Below, in pieces: positions 5,958 through 6,373 of a stretch of DNA of 6,373 nt. The stretch's first letter is position 1; each line of letters opens with the position of its first letter. The translations under genes were made by a program, and so were the position numbers. This stretch comes from an uncultured Eubacteriales bacterium (GTDB lineage: Bacteria > Bacillota > Clostridia > Oscillospirales > Ruminococcaceae): NCBI GenBank assembly GCA_902493155.1, contig CABUOE010000131.1:1-6373 (forward strand), given 5' to 3'. The notes beneath the pieces are model-generated. The model ran no database searches. It had not been told where the DNA came from and worked only from the letters and a program-made list of their open reading frames with translations.

Positions 5958-5984
5958 CGGGCGGGGCAGAGCCCCGCCCCTACA
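5958..5984 (-). repeat. REP-like unit B1
   Basis: GGGCGGGGC (5959-5967) pairs perfectly with GCCCCGCCC (5971-5979) around AGA. Its GTAG foot is on the minus strand (5983-5980). With B2 it forms an inverted repeat matching at 25 of 26 positions across a 23-base spacer, feet facing inward. Confidence 0.85.
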
Positions 5985-6006
5985 ATTTCTCCGGAAGGTT
6001 ATGGGC

Positions 6007-6032
6007 GTAGGGGCGGGGCTCTGCTCCGCCCG
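6007..6032 (+). repeat. REP-like unit B2
   Basis: GGGCGGGGC (6011-6019) pairs with GCTCCGCCC (6023-6031) around TCT, with one G-U wobble where it differs from B1. GTAG is at 6007-6010. Confidence 0.85.
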
Positions 6033-6080
6033 CGTTACACCGGAAACGTTGGGGAAAAAGCGAGACGATTACCGGTTTTA

Positions 6081-6107
6081 TTTGTAGGGGCGAACAGAGT
6101 TCGCCCG
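6081..6107 (+). repeat. REP-like unit C1
   Basis: GGGCGAAC (6088-6095) pairs perfectly with GTTCGCCC (6099-6106) around AGA. GTAG is at 6084-6087. It forms the left arm of a large inverted repeat with C2, matching at 25 of 27 positions with a 20-base spacer. Confidence 0.85.
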
Positions 6108-6127
6108 CTTTCATATGGAGGTTTTTT

Positions 6128-6154
6128 CGGGCGAACACAGTTCGCCCCTACAAA
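6128..6154 (-). repeat. REP-like unit C2
   Basis: GGGCGAAC (6129-6136) pairs perfectly with GTTCGCCC (6140-6147) around ACA. GTAG is on the minus strand at 6151-6148. The only differences from C1 are two loop bases. Confidence 0.85.
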
Positions 6155-6173
6155 TTCCATAACGCCGCAAACC

Positions 6174-6200
6174 GTAGGGGCCAATGCCCACATTGGCCCG
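6174..6200 (+). repeat. REP-like unit A2
   Basis: The stem GGGCCAATG (6178-6186) pairs perfectly with CATTGGCCC (6191-6199) around CCCA. The GTAG foot is at 6174-6177. It is a direct repeat of A1, so the A units bracket the B and C pairs. Confidence 0.85.
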
Positions 6201-6212
6201 CGGAATTACAAT

Positions 6213-6243
6213 AAAAACAGGAACCTCCCCGGTCCCTGTTTTT
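6213..6243 (-). terminator. Terminator downstream of trpA (symmetrical stem)
   Basis: AAAAACAGG (6213-6221) pairs with CCTGTTTTT (6235-6243), extended by ACC/GGT across one A-C mismatch. It begins 17 bases after the trpA stop, with a T run on the minus-strand side. The plus-strand side is also T-rich (6239-6248), so it may work in both directions and separate trpA from the repeat cluster. Confidence 0.8.
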
Positions 6244-6259
6244 CTTTTCCTATCTTATA

Positions 6260-6373
6260 TTACTCATCCAGCGCCTGCCGCAGGGAAGCCACCAAACTTC
6301 CCACCGGCTCCGCCGCTTTTGTCCCGTACTCCGCAACCTTCTCGACGATGGCGGAGCCTACGATGACCCCCTC
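6260..6373 (-). CDS. trpA: Tryptophan synthase alpha chain, C-terminal 37 residues (runs off right edge)
   Basis: The frame is open from the right edge to TAA at 6260-6262. The 37 visible residues begin EGVIVGSAIVEKVAEYG and end LRQALDE. The GVIVGSAIV strand-and-loop is the conserved phosphate-binding end of the TrpA (beta/alpha)8 barrel, which binds the glycerol phosphate of indole-3-glycerol phosphate. The following helix has the usual length and leads to a normal C-terminus. TrpA cleaves indole-3-glycerol phosphate to indole and glyceraldehyde-3-phosphate and passes indole to TrpB. TrpA is usually the last gene of a trp operon; a terminator directly downstream agrees with that. The rest of the operon would lie beyond the right edge. 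Another phosphate-binding TIM-barrel enzyme is possible on so short a piece, but the match is good. Confidence 0.88.
   Translation of the reverse strand, partial: EGVIVGSAIVEKVAEYGTKAAEPVGSLVASLRQALDE

Larger units (their letters stand above)
5902..6200. repeat. Cluster of six REP-like palindromes in three stem classes
   Basis: Six units of 24-27 bases share a (T)GTAGGGGC left foot and a GCCCG right end around a short hairpin. The order is A(+), B(-), B(+), C(+), C(-), A(+). Class A has stem GGGCCAATG, class B GGGCGGGGC and class C GGGCGAAC. The two copies of each class are identical or differ by one or two bases. GTAG next to the foot of a palindrome is the hallmark of REP elements recognised by RAYT (TnpA-REP) transposases, but no transposase gene is in this window. 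The cluster fills almost the whole gap between the ribbon-helix-helix gene and trpA. Confidence 0.85.

Noticed and set aside
5902..6200. CRISPR array
   Set aside because: The units vary in orientation and stem sequence, and the gaps range from about 20 to 48 bases. Neither fits regular direct repeats with equal spacers.
5902..6200. Tandem intrinsic terminators
   Set aside because: The hairpins are strong but lack a T run after the stem on either strand, and their conserved ends point to a repeat family.
6184..6366. Plus-strand 60-codon frame at the right edge
   Set aside because: It begins inside repeat A2 and runs antisense to trpA; the proline-rich product is a by-product of GC-rich trpA codons.

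Overview
The window looks like a chromosomal segment of a spore-forming or spore-lineage member of the Clostridia, probably near Oscillospiraceae/Ruminococcaceae. The basis is a recognisable SpoVT regulator, Gram-positive-style Shine-Dalgarno (SD) sites, many intrinsic terminators with U-runs, and AT-rich intergenic DNA around moderately GC-rich genes. Genus cannot be fixed from the sequence alone. No tRNA, rRNA, CRISPR array, transposase or integrase gene was seen.

Layout, left to right. (1) 1-806, minus strand: the first 268 residues of a secreted protein with a signal peptide, an acidic linker and a discoidin-like (F5/8 type C) beta-sandwich; it runs off the left edge. (2) 807-1242: AT-rich leader and a terminator. 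(3) 1243-1428, minus: a small protein of unknown function, preceded in the same frame by an interrupted coding-like stretch. (4) 1712-2824, minus: an SGNH/GDSL hydrolase with its own terminator and promoter. (5) 3016-4518, minus: IMP dehydrogenase (guaB) with its own terminator and two overlapping promoter candidates. Its sequence closely resembles, from memory, the IMPDH of the protozoan Tritrichomonas foetus. (6) 4789-5334, plus: spoVT, divergent from guaB, with a sigma-G-like promoter and a strong terminator. (7) 5392-5696: AT-rich spacer with several small inverted repeats. (8) 5697-5879, plus: a 60-residue ribbon-helix-helix DNA-binding protein whose SD is exceptionally long. (9) 5902-6200: six short palindromes that share a GTAGGGGC foot and a GCCCG end but fall into three stem classes, each present twice. 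(10) 6260-6373, minus: the last 37 residues of tryptophan synthase alpha chain (trpA), with a terminator.

The genes do not form one operon. Nearly every unit has its own terminator or promoter, so this is a mosaic of housekeeping genes (guaB, trpA), a sporulation regulator (spoVT) and accessory genes. The most unusual structure is the palindrome cluster between the ribbon-helix-helix gene and trpA. It resembles bacterial REP elements with a GTAG foot, the type handled by RAYT (TnpA-REP) transposases. The second notable point is the Tritrichomonas-like guaB.
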